From contig NZ_CP031194.1 of the NCBI RefSeq assembly GCF_003344965.1, forward strand, positions 6,882,001 to 6,946,000: a DNA stretch of 64,000 nt, written 5' to 3'. Made by a program: the position numbers and the translations under genes. Origin of the DNA: Streptomyces paludis (lineage in GTDB: Bacteria > Actinomycetota > Actinomycetes > Streptomycetales > Streptomycetaceae). The notes beneath the pieces are model-generated. The model worked only from the letters and a program-made list of their open reading frames with translations. It was not told the DNA's origin and did not search any database. This document shows positions 44,120-54,112 of this stretch, piece after piece. Position 1 is the stretch's first letter; every line of letters starts with the position of its first letter.

Positions 44120-45700
44120 CTACCTCGTGTTCTTGGTCATATGACGCATCAGGACTTCCTGGGTCGCCTCTGCGCGTGGAATCTCACCGGTGAGCCGTCC
44201 GGCCGCCATCGTGTAGATGCGGTCGCACATGCCCAGCAGCTCGGGGAGTTCGGAGGAGATGAAGATGACGGCCTTGCCCTCCGCGGCGAGCCGGTCGATG
44301 ACGGTGTAGATCTCGTACTTCGCACCGACATCGATCCCGCGGGTGGGCTCGTCGAGGATCAGCACATCGGGACCCGCGAAGATCCATTTGCTGAGCACGA
44401 CCTTCTGCTGATTGCCGCCGGAGAGCCGGCCGACCTGCTCGAACACCGTCGGTGCCTTGATGTTCATGCTGGTGCGGTACGACTCGGCGACCCGGCGCTC
44501 CTCGTGCTCGTCGACGATCCCCCGCCTGGACACCTTGGGGAGCGCTCCCAGACTGATGTTGCGGCTGATCGTATCGATGAGGTTGAGCCCGAAGTGCTTG
44601 CGGTCCTCGGTGACATACGCGATGCCGTGTCCGACCGCCTCGGGCACCGTCCTCGTCCGGATCTCCCGGCCGTCCTTGACCACCGTCCCGCTGATGTTGC
44701 GGCCGTAACTGCGCCCGAAGACGCTCATCGCCAGCTCGGTGCGGCCCGCGCCCATCAGCCCCGCGATCCCGACGATCTCGCCCCGGCGCACCTCGACCGA
44801 GACCCCGTCCACCACCTTGCGCTGCTGGTCGATGGGGTGGTGCACGGTCCAGTCGCGCACCTCCAGCACCGGATGGTCGCCCGGCTCGCCCTCGAACGGG
44901 GTGCGTTCGGGGAAGCGGTGGTCGAGGTCGCGGCCCACCATGCCCCGGATGATCCGGTCCTCGGTGGTCGAGCCGGCCTTCACATCGAGGGTCTCGATGG
45001 TCCGGCCGTCCCGCAGGATCGTCACCGAGTCCGCCACCTCGGCGATCTCGTTGAGCTTGTGCGAGATGATGATCGAGGTGATGCCCTGCTCCTTCAACTC
45101 AAGTATCAGACGCAGCAGTTGCGCGCTGTCACTGTCGTTGAGGGCGGCTGTCGGCTCATCCAGGATCAGCAGCTTCACCTTCTTGGCGAGCGCCTTGGCG
45201 ATCTCCACGAGCTGCTGCTTGCCGACCCCGATGTCCGCCACCCGGGTCCCGGGTTGCTCGTCGAGACCGACCCGCTTCAGCAGCTCGGCGGCGTGCCGGA
45301 GCGTCTCGTTCCAGCTGATGAACCCCCTGCTGGCATGCTCGTTGCCGAGAAAGATGTTCTCCGCGATGGACAAGTAGGGCACCAGGGCCAGTTCCTGATG
45401 GATGATCACAATGCCTTCGGACTCACTGGCCCGGATGTCCTTGAAGGCGCAGGGGGAGCCCTCGAAGAGGATCTCCCCCTCGTAACTCCCGTGCGGGTGA
45501 ACGCCGCTGAGGACCTTCATCAGCGTGGACTTGCCCGCGCCGTTCTCCCCGCAGATCGCGTGGACCTCGCCGCGGCCGACCGTGAGGCTCACGTCCGAGA
45601 GCGCCTTGACGCCCGGGAAGGTCTTGACGATGGAACGCATCTCCAGGACCGGAGCCGAGGGCGCGGCGGCCGGTGCGGCTGGAGCGGACGGTTCGCTCAC
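44120..45700 (-). CDS. Sugar ABC transporter ATP-binding protein (XylG/MmsA-like)
   Basis: 526 aa with two fused ABC domains. First: Walker A GENGAGKS and Walker [11 protein letters not shown], with signature [15 protein letters not shown]. Second: degenerate P-loop GLMGAGRTE, signature LSGGNQQKV, Walker [14 protein letters not shown]. One active and one degenerate site is usual for this class. The GTG start overlaps the binding-protein stop (GTGA). Confidence 0.94.
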   Translation of the reverse strand: MSEPSAPAAPAAAPSAPVLEMRSIVKTFPGVKALSDVSLTVGRGEVHAICGENGAGKSTLMKVLSGVHPHGSYEGEILFEGSPCAFKDIRASESEGIVIIHQELALVPYLSIAENIFLGNEHASRGFISWNETLRHAAELLKRVGLDEQPGTRVADIGVGKQQLVEIAKALAKKVKLLILDEPTAALNDSDSAQLLRLILELKEQGITSIIISHKLNEIAEVADSVTILRDGRTIETLDVKAGSTTEDRIIRGMVGRDLDHRFPERTPFEGEPGDHPVLEVRDWTVHHPIDQQRKVVDGVSVEVRRGEIVGIAGLMGAGRTELAMSVFGRSYGRNISGTVVKDGREIRTRTVPEAVGHGIAYVTEDRKHFGLNLIDTISRNISLGALPKVSRRGIVDEHEERRVAESYRTSMNIKAPTVFEQVGRLSGGNQQKVVLSKWIFAGPDVLILDEPTRGIDVGAKYEIYTVIDRLAAEGKAVIFISSELPELLGMCDRIYTMAAGRLTGEIPRAEATQEVLMRHMTKNTR

Positions 45701-46800
45701 TTCAGGTCACTCGCCTTGAGGTAGCCGGAGTCCACCAGCTCCTTCTCGTAGTTGGTCTTGTCGACGCTGACCGGGTTCAGCAGATACGCCGGGACGACCT
45801 TGATCTCGTTGTCGTAGGTCTTCTCGTCGTTCACCTCGGGCTTCTTGTCCTTCAGCACCGCGTCCGCCATCTGCACGGCCTGCTGGGCCAGCGCCCGGGT
45901 GTCCTTGTAGACCGTCATCGTCTGCCGGCCCGCGATGATCGACTTGACCGAGGCGACCTCCGCGTCCTGTCCGGTGACCAGCGGGTACGGCTTCGAGGCC
46001 GTACCGTAGCCGCCCGACTTGAGCGCCGACAGGATGCCGATCGAGATCCCGTCGTACGGCGAGAGGACGGCGTCCACGTTCTTCGAGCTGTACGACCCGG
46101 TGATCAGGTTGTCCATGCGCTTCTGCGCCGTGCCGCCGTCCCAGCCCTGGGTGGTGACCTGCTCCAGCTTCGTCTGGCCGCTCTGGACGACGAGCTGCTT
46201 CTTGTCGATGTACGGCTGGAGCGTCTTCATCGCGCCGTCGAAGAAGTAGCGCGTGTTGTTGTCGTCCGGGGAGCCCGCGAACAGCTCGATGTTGAACGGG
46301 CCCTTCTTGCCGTCCGCCAGCCCGAGCTTCTCGACGAGGTAGGTGGCCTGGAGAACACCCACCTTCTCGTTGTCGAACGACGCGTAGTAGTCGACGTTCT
46401 TCGTGCCGAGGATCAGCCGGTCGTAGGCGATGACCTTGATGTTCTTGTCAGCGGCCTGCTGGAGCACATCGCTGAGCGCCCGGCCGTCGATGGCCGCGAT
46501 CACCAGGACGTCCACACCCTTGGTGATCATGTTCTCGATCTGGTTGACCTGCTGGGCGACGACGTTCTCGCCGAACTGGAGGTTCGTCTTGTAGCCGAGC
46601 TTCTTGAACTGGGCCTCGATATTGGCTCCGTCGGCGATCCAGCGCTCCGACGACTTGGTCGGCATCGCGATGCCGACGGTGGAGTCCCCGCCCTTCTTTC
46701 CGTCGTCCTTGCTTCCGCCCTCACTGCTCTGCCCGCAGGCGGCGAGGGAGAGAACCAGGGAGACGGCGGTGACGGCGAGTGCGGCTCGACGAGTACGCAT
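45697..46800 (-). CDS. ChvE-like sugar-binding lipoprotein
   Basis: 367 aa periplasmic-binding-protein-like I component. Signal with lipobox LAACG (about residues 20-24). Core: [51 protein letters not shown], typical of ChvE-type proteins that bind arabinose, galactose, fucose or xylose. Lies 8 bp after the U32-like gene. An in-frame ATG at 46809 is also possible. Confidence 0.93.
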   Translation of the reverse strand: MRTRRAALAVTAVSLVLSLAACGQSSEGGSKDDGKKGGDSTVGIAMPTKSSERWIADGANIEAQFKKLGYKTNLQFGENVVAQQVNQIENMITKGVDVLVIAAIDGRALSDVLQQAADKNIKVIAYDRLILGTKNVDYYASFDNEKVGVLQATYLVEKLGLADGKKGPFNIELFAGSPDDNNTRYFFDGAMKTLQPYIDKKQLVVQSGQTKLEQVTTQGWDGGTAQKRMDNLITGSYSSKNVDAVLSPYDGISIGILSALKSGGYGTASKPYPLVTGQDAEVASVKSIIAGRQTMTVYKDTRALAQQAVQMADAVLKDKKPEVNDEKTYDNEIKVVPAYLLNPVSVDKTNYEKELVDSGYLKASDLK

Positions 46801-46808
46801 GGGCGGCA

Positions 46809-47786
46809 TCAGTCCTTGTCGTGGGTCAGGGGGAAACGGCGGAGAACACCCGGCAGCCGGGAACCGAGCGGCGACATACCGCCGTCGGCCCCGTGCCGGG
46901 CGAGCAGATCGAGCACGAGCCTGCCGCGGCGGACCCGCTCACGGGCACTGCTGAGCGCAGTCTCGCGAAGCTGGGCACCAAAGGGATAGATCCCGGGGGA
47001 CTTTGACAGGCCGAACTTCAGATAGAGCGGGGCGCCGCGGCGGATCAGCTCCGCCGCCTCGTACATCCGGACATAGCCGCCGAGGTCGTCGGGCGCCTCG
47101 ATGTAGAGGTCCATGGGCGCGCGGCTGACCCGGCGGATCTCGGTGAAGTGGTCGAGCGCGAGATCCGAGGGGATGTTGACGGAGTCGGCGCCGAGCCCTT
47201 CGAACACCGCGTACGACGCCGGGTTGACCGGGCCGATCAGCGCCGACACCTTGAACGTGGTGTCCGCGGGCAGCACCCCGCTCTCGCGCAGCCGGTGCAG
47301 CGTCCACAGCACGCCCTCGTCGGCCACGAGCAGGCACTTCACGCCCAACTCGGTGGCGCGCACGGCGTCTTCGACACAGCCGGCCAGCGCGTCGTGGCCC
47401 CGGGCGCGCAGCCCCGCGCCGCCCGAGTCCGTACGGGTGGAGGCGCCGGTGTCCCAGGTGCCGCGCGGCCCGGTGAACAGGCACAGCTCGATGTCGCGGG
47501 AGGCGCAGCCGTCGACCATCTCGGTGATGTCGGCGTCGGAGAGCATCCAGACACCGCTGCCCTGGCTGATGCGGTGGACGGGCACATCGAGCCGGGCGGA
47601 CTCCTTGAGGACCACCCCGAGGCTCTCCGGGCCCTCCACGGACGGGACTTCGGTACGCCAGGTGCCACCGTCGGGGAAGGAGTGCGGGGAGGCGTCGGCG
47701 GGGTCGGGGGCGGGCGCGGCCAGGCCGAGCGAGGCGAGCGCCTGCTCGCCGGGACGCCGGGGGGCGGGGGCTGATGCTTCGGTCAC
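46809..47786 (-). CDS. U32-peptidase-like TIM-barrel protein in sugar operon
   Basis: 325 aa. A TIM-barrel-like chain resembling U32 peptidase family proteins ([72 protein letters not shown]). The conserved peptidase-type Cys signature is not apparent. Embedded between dehydrogenase and binding-protein genes, so it more likely acts on a sugar acid or small metabolite than on protein. GTG 47786 has AAGGA upstream. Substrate unknown. Confidence 0.65.
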   Translation of the reverse strand: MTEASAPAPRRPGEQALASLGLAAPAPDPADASPHSFPDGGTWRTEVPSVEGPESLGVVLKESARLDVPVHRISQGSGVWMLSDADITEMVDGCASRDIELCLFTGPRGTWDTGASTRTDSGGAGLRARGHDALAGCVEDAVRATELGVKCLLVADEGVLWTLHRLRESGVLPADTTFKVSALIGPVNPASYAVFEGLGADSVNIPSDLALDHFTEIRRVSRAPMDLYIEAPDDLGGYVRMYEAAELIRRGAPLYLKFGLSKSPGIYPFGAQLRETALSSARERVRRGRLVLDLLARHGADGGMSPLGSRLPGVLRRFPLTHDKD

Positions 47787-47861
47787 GGACGAGTCCTTCG
47801 GTTCAGTGGGAGCGCGTGGTGCGGGGTGGTGAAGTACGGGGCGCGCGCGGTGCGTTGTACG

Positions 47862-47893
47862 GGTGGTGCGTGGTGCCGGTGGTGCGTGGTGAG
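47862..47893. repeat. 16-bp direct repeat in GGTG-rich spacer
   Basis: Two near-identical 16-bp units (47862-47877 and 47878-47893) in a longer GGTG-rich stretch (about 47815-47945) between the U32-like gene and the alcohol dehydrogenase stop. No promoter is recognised, though a separate promoter for the transport genes could lie here. Confidence 0.6.
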
Positions 47894-47979
47894 GCGGGCG
47901 GTGCTCGGGCGGAACGGGCGGTGCGTGAGTGGTGCGGGGTACGGCGACGACGGGCGACGGACGGGAGCCCGCCGTACGG

Positions 47980-49053
47980 TCAGGGGCGCAGCAGCACCTT
48001 CCCCGTGCCCGGATCGCCCCCGCCGACCAGCGCCACGGCCTCGCCGTACCGCTCCAGCGGGAACTCGTGCGTGACGAGCGGCCCCGGGGTGAGGATCCCC
48101 GCCGTGAAGGCCCGTACCGCGAAGTCCCAGGCGCTGGACGGCGCGCCGAAGACACTCCGTACCGTCAGCTGCTGGAACGACAGGTGGACCGGGTCGATCC
48201 CGGCCGCCCCCGGGGTGAACATCCCGGTGAGCACGACCCGGCCGCCGCGCCGCGCCAGCAGGCACGAGGAGGCCGCCGTGGCGGGCGCCCCGGCCGTCTC
48301 CACGACCAGGTCGTACCGCCCGTGCAGCTCCTTGGACTCCTCCGGTGTACCCACTCCGGTCGCCCCGAACTCCTGTGCCTGGAGGGTTCGTTGAGTTCTC
48401 GGATCGATCACCGTCAGCTCGCCGGGCGAGGAGGCCGCGAGCAGCTGTACGGCGAGCAGCCCGAGGGTGCCCGCGCCGACCACCGCGATCCGCTCGCCCG
48501 GCTCCGGACGGCCGGCCCGGACGGCGGCGGCCACCACCGCGGCCGGCTCCAGCAGGGCGGCGGCGCGCAGATCTGCGTCATCGGCGAGCGGGTGCAGCAG
48601 CCGGGCCGGGACGACGAGATGGTCGGCGAAGGCGCCGGGCACGGTGAAGCCCGTCTCCTCGTAACCGCCCTCGCACAGCGAGGTCTCGCCCTCCCGGCAG
48701 CGGGCGCAGGAACCGCAGGCCCGGAAGCCCTCCGCGACCGTACGGCGGCCGACCAGGGCCGGGTCGACGCCCGCGCCGACCGCGTCCACGGTGCCCGCCC
48801 ACTCGTGCCCCGGGGTGACCGGGTAGCGCACATAGGCCGCGTCGCGGCGGCCGTCGTACACCTCGCGGTCGCTCATACAGACACCGGCCGCGAAGACCCG
48901 TACCCGTACCTCGCCGGGTCCCGGCTCCGGCACGGCGGCCGTCACGAGCCGGTGCGCGCCCGGCCGTTCGACGACGATGGAGCGACTGCTCGCGGGTCCG
49001 CCGCTCACCGGCCCGTCACCCACCGGTCCGCCGCTCGCGGGTCCGTCGCTCAC
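47980..49053 (-). CDS. Zinc-type alcohol dehydrogenase family protein
   Basis: 357 aa MDR dehydrogenase. Catalytic-zinc region GVCMSDREV and GHEWAG (GHE); structural-zinc Cys cluster CGSCARCREGETSLC; NAD site VGAGTLGLLAVQLL. It would oxidise a sugar or polyol. The N-terminal 20 residues are a repeated Gly/Pro/Ser motif (DGPxSGGPx), reflecting a DNA tandem repeat at about 48993-49062. The GTG start overlaps the dehydratase stop (GTGA). Confidence 0.87.
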   Translation of the reverse strand: MSDGPASGGPVGDGPVSGGPASSRSIVVERPGAHRLVTAAVPEPGPGEVRVRVFAAGVCMSDREVYDGRRDAAYVRYPVTPGHEWAGTVDAVGAGVDPALVGRRTVAEGFRACGSCARCREGETSLCEGGYEETGFTVPGAFADHLVVPARLLHPLADDADLRAAALLEPAAVVAAAVRAGRPEPGERIAVVGAGTLGLLAVQLLAASSPGELTVIDPRTQRTLQAQEFGATGVGTPEESKELHGRYDLVVETAGAPATAASSCLLARRGGRVVLTGMFTPGAAGIDPVHLSFQQLTVRSVFGAPSSAWDFAVRAFTAGILTPGPLVTHEFPLERYGEAVALVGGGDPGTGKVLLRP

Positions 49054-50213
49054 CGGTCCGCCTTCGGGTCGCGCTTCTCCCAGCCCTCGGCCCACAGGTC
49101 GAACCGCGCGCGCTGCTGCGGGAATTCGGCCGCCGCCTCCACGTCGAACTCGACACCGAGCCCGGGGGCGTGCGAGATCTCGAAGCAGCCGGTCTCCGGG
49201 TCCACCTGCGGCGCGCCCTTGACCACCTTCTTGATCTCCGCGTCCGCGAAGTCGTTGAAGTGCTCAAGAATCTTGAAGTTCGGCGTGCAGGCGGCGACTT
49301 GGAGGCTCGCCGCGGTCAGCACCGAGCCGCCCACGTTGTGCGGCGCGATCAGTGTGTAGTGGGTCTCGGCGGTGGCGGCCAGCTTCCGTGTCTCCAGGAT
49401 GCCGCCGATGTGGCCCACGTCCGGCTGGATGATGTCGGCGGCCTGCGACTCGAACAGCTCGCGGAACTCGATCCGGTCGTGGATGCGCTCACCGGTCGCG
49501 ATCGGCAGATCGACCTTCCCGGCGACCTTCGCGAGCGCCTTGAGGTTCTCCGGCGGCACCGGCTCCTCCAGCCAGGCCGGGGAGAACGGCGCCATCTCGC
49601 GGGCCAGCCGGATCGCGGTGGCCGGGCTGAACCGCCCGTGCATCTCCAGCATCAGCTCGGCGTCCGGGCCGATCGCGTCCCGTACCGCCTCGATCAGCGC
49701 CACGGCCTCATTGCTCGACTGCCGGTCCAGCTCGAAGTGGCCGGTCCCGAACGGGTCGATCTTCAGCGCCCGGTAACCGCGCGCCACGACCGCCTCGGCG
49801 GCCTTGTGGTACGCCTCGGGGGTCCGCTCGGTGGTGTACCAGCCGTTGGCGTACGCCTTGACGCGGTCGGTGACCTTGCCGCCGAGCAGCTGCCAGACCG
49901 GCACGCCCAGCGCCTTGCCCTTGATGTCCCAGCAGGCCATTTCGACGACCGCGATGCCCGACATCACGATCTCGCCGGCCCGCCCGTAGTCGCCGTACTT
50001 CATCCGGCGGACGAGGTCCTCGACCGCGAAGGGGTCGGAGCCCCGGAGGTGGTTGGCCTCCGCCTCGCGCAGATACCCGACGAGCGCGTCGGTCCTGCCG
50101 AGCATCCGGGTCTCGCCGACTCCGGTGAGGCCCTCGTCGGTGTGGACCAGGACGTAGGTGAGGTTACGCCACGGCGTACCGACGACATGCGTGCTGATTC
50201 CCGTAATGCGCAA
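49050..50213 (-). CDS. Enolase-superfamily sugar-acid dehydratase (galactonate dehydratase-like)
   Basis: 387 aa member of the mandelate racemase/muconate group. Metal ligands: LEMHGRF, WLEEPVPPEN and ATGERIHDR; His/Asp dyad in QPDVGHIGG and APHNVGGSV. N-terminal MRITGISTHVVGTP as in D-galactonate dehydratase and relatives. It would form a 2-keto-3-deoxy sugar acid. The start is TTG at 50213 with AGGGA upstream. First gene of the sugar operon, divergent from the IclR gene. Confidence 0.87.
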   Translation of the reverse strand: MRITGISTHVVGTPWRNLTYVLVHTDEGLTGVGETRMLGRTDALVGYLREAEANHLRGSDPFAVEDLVRRMKYGDYGRAGEIVMSGIAVVEMACWDIKGKALGVPVWQLLGGKVTDRVKAYANGWYTTERTPEAYHKAAEAVVARGYRALKIDPFGTGHFELDRQSSNEAVALIEAVRDAIGPDAELMLEMHGRFSPATAIRLAREMAPFSPAWLEEPVPPENLKALAKVAGKVDLPIATGERIHDRIEFRELFESQAADIIQPDVGHIGGILETRKLAATAETHYTLIAPHNVGGSVLTAASLQVAACTPNFKILEHFNDFADAEIKKVVKGAPQVDPETGCFEISHAPGLGVEFDVEAAAEFPQQRARFDLWAEGWEKRDPKADR

Positions 50214-50243
50214 GGCGGTGTCCCTAGGGTGCGATGGGGCTGT

Positions 50244-50292
50244 GTTCGGTTCGGTGTTCGGGTCGTTCGGTATTTCGTCACACGTTCGAAAT
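50244..50292. promoter_or_regulatory. Candidate IclR operator region
   Basis: Four GTTCGG copies (50244, 50249, 50256, 50265) precede an inverted repeat ATTTCG (50272-50277)/CGAAAT (50287-50292) with 9-bp spacer, all in the divergent region between the dehydratase and IclR genes. Confidence 0.5.
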
Positions 50293-50372
50293 CGTGGCGT
50301 GACGGTATTCAGGCTGCCGGAGGGGTGTCAATGGGTAGTGCACCGGTTAGCCTGTGTTCGTCATGTCGGCCG

Positions 50373-51182
50373 ATGGCCGAAGTACCGAACAAGAGGGGTG
50401 GGTGGTCGCTCGTGGGCCGGCTGGTCCCCGCGGTGACGCGGGCCCTGGACATACTCGAACTGTTCCTGGAGGGCGACGGCACGCTCTCCGCGCCCGATGT
50501 CATTCGCAAACTCCAGCTTCCGCGCACCACGGTGCACGAGCTGCTCACCACGCTGGCGGCCCGCTCCTATCTCGCGCCCGTGCCCGGCCAGCCGGGCCGC
50601 TACCGGCTCGGTGTGCGCTCGTACCAGCTCGGCAGCCGGTACGCCGAGCAGCTCGACCTCGCCGCCGAGGGCCGGCAGGTCGCCCGGGAGACGGCCGAGA
50701 CCTGTGACGAGACCGTCCATGTCGCGATCCTGGAGGACACGGACGTCATCTACATCGCGAAGGTGGACTCCACCCACGCGGTCCGGATGGTCTCCGCCGC
50801 CGGGCGCCGGCTGCCCGCCCACTGCACGTCGGTGGGGAAGATGCTGCTGGCCTCGCTGCCGCCCGCCGACCTCGAAGCCCGGATCGCCGGCCACGAGTTC
50901 ATCGCGATGACCCCCGCGAGCCTGACCGATCCCGAGGCCCTCCGCGCCGAGCTGGCCGGTATCCGCGAGCGCGGCTTCGCCGTCGAGCACCGCGAGTCCA
51001 ACCCTGACGTCAGCTGTGTGGCCGCGCCGGTACGCGACCGGGTGGGCCGGGTCGTCGCCGCCCTCTCCATCTCCGTACCGATGATTCGCTGGAGCGACGC
51101 CCGCGAGGAGGAGCTGGCCCAGCTCGCGGTCAAGGGAGCGGGCGCGCTGTCCGCGCGGCTGGGCCACCGCGCGCAGCACTGA
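50373..51182 (+). CDS. IclR-family regulator
   Basis: 269 aa. N-terminal IclR winged HTH (PAVTRALDILELFLEGDG, then SAPDVIRKLQLPRTTVHELL) and C-terminal effector domain (VHVAILEDTDVIYIAKVDS, GRRLPAHCTSVGKMLLAS, GFAVEHRESNPDVSCVAAPV). Start uncertain: ATG 50373 or GTG 50412, neither with a good site. Divergent from the sugar-acid operon it probably controls. Confidence 0.86.
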   Translation: MAEVPNKRGGWSLVGRLVPAVTRALDILELFLEGDGTLSAPDVIRKLQLPRTTVHELLTTLAARSYLAPVPGQPGRYRLGVRSYQLGSRYAEQLDLAAEGRQVARETAETCDETVHVAILEDTDVIYIAKVDSTHAVRMVSAAGRRLPAHCTSVGKMLLASLPPADLEARIAGHEFIAMTPASLTDPEALRAELAGIRERGFAVEHRESNPDVSCVAAPVRDRVGRVVAALSISVPMIRWSDAREEELAQLAVKGAGALSARLGHRAQH

Positions 51183-51205
51183 CCGCGAAACCGGGGGGCC
51201 GCGCG

Positions 51206-51265
51206 GGGTCCGGCGTGGGGTCCGGAGCGGGGTTCGGCACGGGGTCCGCCGCGGGGTCCGCCGCG
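51206..51265. repeat. 12-bp tandem repeat, five copies
   Basis: Five 12-bp units of GGGTCCG(C/G)nGCG type from 51206 to 51265; the last two are identical. They fill the gap between the IclR gene and the YchJ-like gene. Confidence 0.8.
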
Positions 51266-51280
51266 GGGGAGAATGGCGCC

Positions 51281-51757
51281 ATGGCCCGCCGCACGTCTCG
51301 TACCGCCCGTACCCGCACCAGCGCCCGCAGCGCTCCCGGTACGGCCGCCCTTACGCCCACCCCGCCCACCGCGCCCGCCGGGCCCTGCCCCTGCGGCCGG
51401 GGCGAGCCGTACGGCGCGTGCTGCGGCCGGTTCCACACCGGAGCCGCCGCCGCGCCCACGCCCGAGCTGCTGATGCGCTCCCGCTACAGCGCCTTCGCGC
51501 TCCTGGACGCGCCGTATCTGCTGCGCACCTGGGCCCCCGCCACCCGGCCCGCCCGGCTGGACCTGGACCCCGGGACGCGCTGGACGGGCCTGGAGATCCT
51601 GGAGACCACCGGCGGCAGCGCCTTCCACCCGGCCGGTACGGTCACCTTCCGCGCGCGCTTCCGCGAAGGGGGCCGGGACGGCGAACTGCTGGAGCGGAGC
51701 CGCTTCGAGCGGTACGGGGGCGCGTGGGTGTACGTGGACGGCACTTTCCCGGAGTGA
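51281..51757 (+). CDS. YchJ-family SEC-C metal-binding protein
   Basis: 158 aa. N-terminal basic, Ala/Thr-rich leader, then SEC-C zinc motif CPCGRGEPYGACCGRFH and the YchJ domain (LLMRSRYSAFALLDAPYLLR, TWAPATRP, RFEGG-like segments). ATG 51281 has a GGGGGA site. Family function unknown; the metal-binding motif is complete. Confidence 0.85.
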   Translation: MARRTSRTARTRTSARSAPGTAALTPTPPTAPAGPCPCGRGEPYGACCGRFHTGAAAAPTPELLMRSRYSAFALLDAPYLLRTWAPATRPARLDLDPGTRWTGLEILETTGGSAFHPAGTVTFRARFREGGRDGELLERSRFERYGGAWVYVDGTFPE

Positions 51758-51814
51758 ACGGCCGGGGGCGGAGACAGGGCCGAGGACCACGTACGACTCC
51801 GCCGCCCCGTCCGC

Positions 51815-53929
51815 TCAGCGCGTCGTCGAGAGCGTCGCGCCCGACGTGCTGAGGCCCCGGTCGCCCGGCAGGTCATGGGCCAGGTCCTCCGCGAGCAGCC
51901 GCTTCGCGATCGCGTCCACGGCGCCGCGCAGCTCCGTACTGCTGGGGCGGCCCCGGTCGGCCTCCAGGCGTTCGCTCAGCCAGTGCCCCCAGGCCGCCGT
52001 GATCACCGCGGCCTCCCGGCCGCCCGCCTCCGTGTGCGCGAGCATGTTCCCCGTCCGGCTCAGATAGCCCTCGTCGACCATCCGGTCGAAGACCGGCAGC
52101 AGCACCTCGGGCGGCACCCGGTGGCGGCCCGCGATCAGCCCCAGGGTCGCGTGGCCGACCATCCGGGTGAACAGTTCGACCTGCATCACGGCCCACGCCC
52201 CGGCCATGTCGAGCCGCGTATCGGCCGACGCCATGATCGCGCGCGCCTCCTTCCCGCGCGCCGACCGCAGGATCTTCGCCACGGACAGCTCCAGCAGCCG
52301 GGCCGAGTCGCCCGAACCGGGCTGGGCGAACCCCTCGCCCATGTCCGTGGAACCGGCCCGCGCCGAGTCGTGCAGCTTCACCTGCTTCAGGAAGAGCGCC
52401 ACCACGAACCCCACGAGCGCCACCGGCACCGTCCACAGGAACACCGTGTGCAGCGTGTCCGCGTACGCCTGGACGATCGGTCCGGACTGCGCCGCCGGCA
52501 GCCCGTGCACCCCCTGCGGGCTCTGCGCGGCCTTGGCCACCGCCGACGCGTCGGTGCCCGGGCCGCCCGCCCGCACCGCCTCCGCCACCCCCGTCCGCAG
52601 CCGGGGCGTCAGGGAGTTGGCGTAGATCGTGCCGAAGACGGCCGTCCCGAAGGCGCTGCCCAGCGTACGGAAGAAGGTGACCCCCGAGGTCGCCGTGCCC
52701 AGGTCCGCGTACGCCACCGTGTTCTGCACGGCGATCGTCAGCACCTGCATGGAGAGCCCGATCCCCAGCCCCAGGACGAGCATGGACCCCGACTCCCGCC
52801 ACACCCCCGACCCCGGCCCCATCCGCGACAGCAGGAAGAGCCCGGCGCCCATCACCAGCGAGCCGACTACGGGGAACATCCGGTAGTGCCCCGTACGGCT
52901 GACCACATTGCCGCTGAACACCGACGCCGCCAGCAGCCCGATGACCATCGGCAGCGTCCGTACCCCGGAGACCACCGCCGAGTCGCCGTCCACGTACTGG
53001 AGATACGTCGGCAGATACGTCAGCGCGCCGAGCATCGCGAACCCGACGATAAAGCTCAGCACCGAGCAGACCCCGAACACCGGATTGCCGAACAGCCGCA
53101 TCGGCAGCATCGGTTCGGCGGCGCGCGTCTCCACCACACAGAAGAGCACGAGCGCGACGACCCCGCCGGCGAAGAGCCCGAGGATGACCGGTGATCCCCA
53201 CGCGTACTCGTTGCCGCCCCAACTCGTCGCCAGAATAAGGGCGCTCGCCCCGACGGCCACCAGCGCGATACCCGGATAGTCGATGACGGGCCGCCGCACC
53301 GCCTTGACGGCCGGGATGGTACGGGCCGCCGCGATGACCACGGCGATGGCGATCGGCACATTGACGTAGAAGCACCAGCGCCAGCTCAGATTGTCCGTGA
53401 ACACCCCGCCGAGCAGCGGCCCCACCACCGTGGCCACCCCGAAGACCGCGCCGATCGCGCCCTGGTACTTGCCCCGCTCGCGCAGCGGGATGACATCCGC
53501 GATCAGCGCCATGGCCGTCACCATCAGCCCGCCGGCGCCGATGCCCTGGACGGCGCGCCAGCCGATCAGCAGGGTCATGCTGGTGGAGAGGCCACAGAGG
53601 AACGAACCGGTGATGAAGACGACCGCCGAGATCTGGAAGATCAGCTTCCGGCCGAAGAGATCGCCGAACTTGCCCACCAGTACGGTCGCGACGGTCTCCG
53701 CGAGCAGATACGCGGTGACCACCCACGACATGTGTGTCGCGCCGCCCAGGTCCGAGACGATCGTCGGCAGGGCCGTGCCGACGATGGTCTGGTCGAGCGC
53801 GGCGAGCAGCATCCCGAGCATGATCGTGGCGAAGACGATGTTCCGCTGCCGCTTGTCGAGCACGGGCGGCGCCGGGGCGGACGCGGAGACCGGCACCGGG
53901 GCGGCGGTGGTGTCGCTGGCTGTTGTCAC
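51815..53929 (-). CDS. MFS drug exporter (DHA2) with C-terminal extension
   Basis: 704 aa, 14 predicted membrane helices, EmrB/QacA family: [19 protein letters not shown] near the N-terminus, [13 protein letters not shown], and [10 protein letters not shown] motif A. The C-terminal 190 residues after the last helix are soluble and helical, with a winged-helix-like segment ([20 protein letters not shown]). That is unusual for an exporter. GTG 53929 is the chosen start; its site is poor and the leader may be very short. Confidence 0.85.
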   Translation of the reverse strand: MTTASDTTAAPVPVSASAPAPPVLDKRQRNIVFATIMLGMLLAALDQTIVGTALPTIVSDLGGATHMSWVVTAYLLAETVATVLVGKFGDLFGRKLIFQISAVVFITGSFLCGLSTSMTLLIGWRAVQGIGAGGLMVTAMALIADVIPLRERGKYQGAIGAVFGVATVVGPLLGGVFTDNLSWRWCFYVNVPIAIAVVIAAARTIPAVKAVRRPVIDYPGIALVAVGASALILATSWGGNEYAWGSPVILGLFAGGVVALVLFCVVETRAAEPMLPMRLFGNPVFGVCSVLSFIVGFAMLGALTYLPTYLQYVDGDSAVVSGVRTLPMVIGLLAASVFSGNVVSRTGHYRMFPVVGSLVMGAGLFLLSRMGPGSGVWRESGSMLVLGLGIGLSMQVLTIAVQNTVAYADLGTATSGVTFFRTLGSAFGTAVFGTIYANSLTPRLRTGVAEAVRAGGPGTDASAVAKAAQSPQGVHGLPAAQSGPIVQAYADTLHTVFLWTVPVALVGFVVALFLKQVKLHDSARAGSTDMGEGFAQPGSGDSARLLELSVAKILRSARGKEARAIMASADTRLDMAGAWAVMQVELFTRMVGHATLGLIAGRHRVPPEVLLPVFDRMVDEGYLSRTGNMLAHTEAGGREAAVITAAWGHWLSERLEADRGRPSSTELRGAVDAIAKRLLAEDLAHDLPGDRGLSTSGATLSTTR

Positions 53930-54025
53930 CCTTGCACGGTCACATTCGGCACTGCCGGGCGCATGTGGGGGAGTCCGTACTGGTGAGAGGGGACTCCACC
54001 GGGTTTGAACCACGCGCCGGACCTT

Positions 54026-54109
54026 TCACACGCCGGCCGGACCGTCGTCAAACGCCCCGCCGGACCGTCACACGCCGGCCGGGCCGCCGTCACACGCCCC
54101 GGCGGACCG
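54026..54109. repeat. 42-bp tandem repeat, two copies plus partial
   Basis: Units 54026-54067 and 54068-54109 with a partial third running into the DNA ligase stop codon at 54113-54115. Each unit contains two related halves (19 and 23 bp). It separates the exporter start from the ligase 3' end. Confidence 0.75.
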
Positions 54110-54112
54110 TCG

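Noticed and set aside
46809..47786. Authentic U32 collagenase-like peptidase
   Set aside because: The conserved Cys-containing family signature is not visible and the operon is catabolic for sugars; kept only as U32-like.
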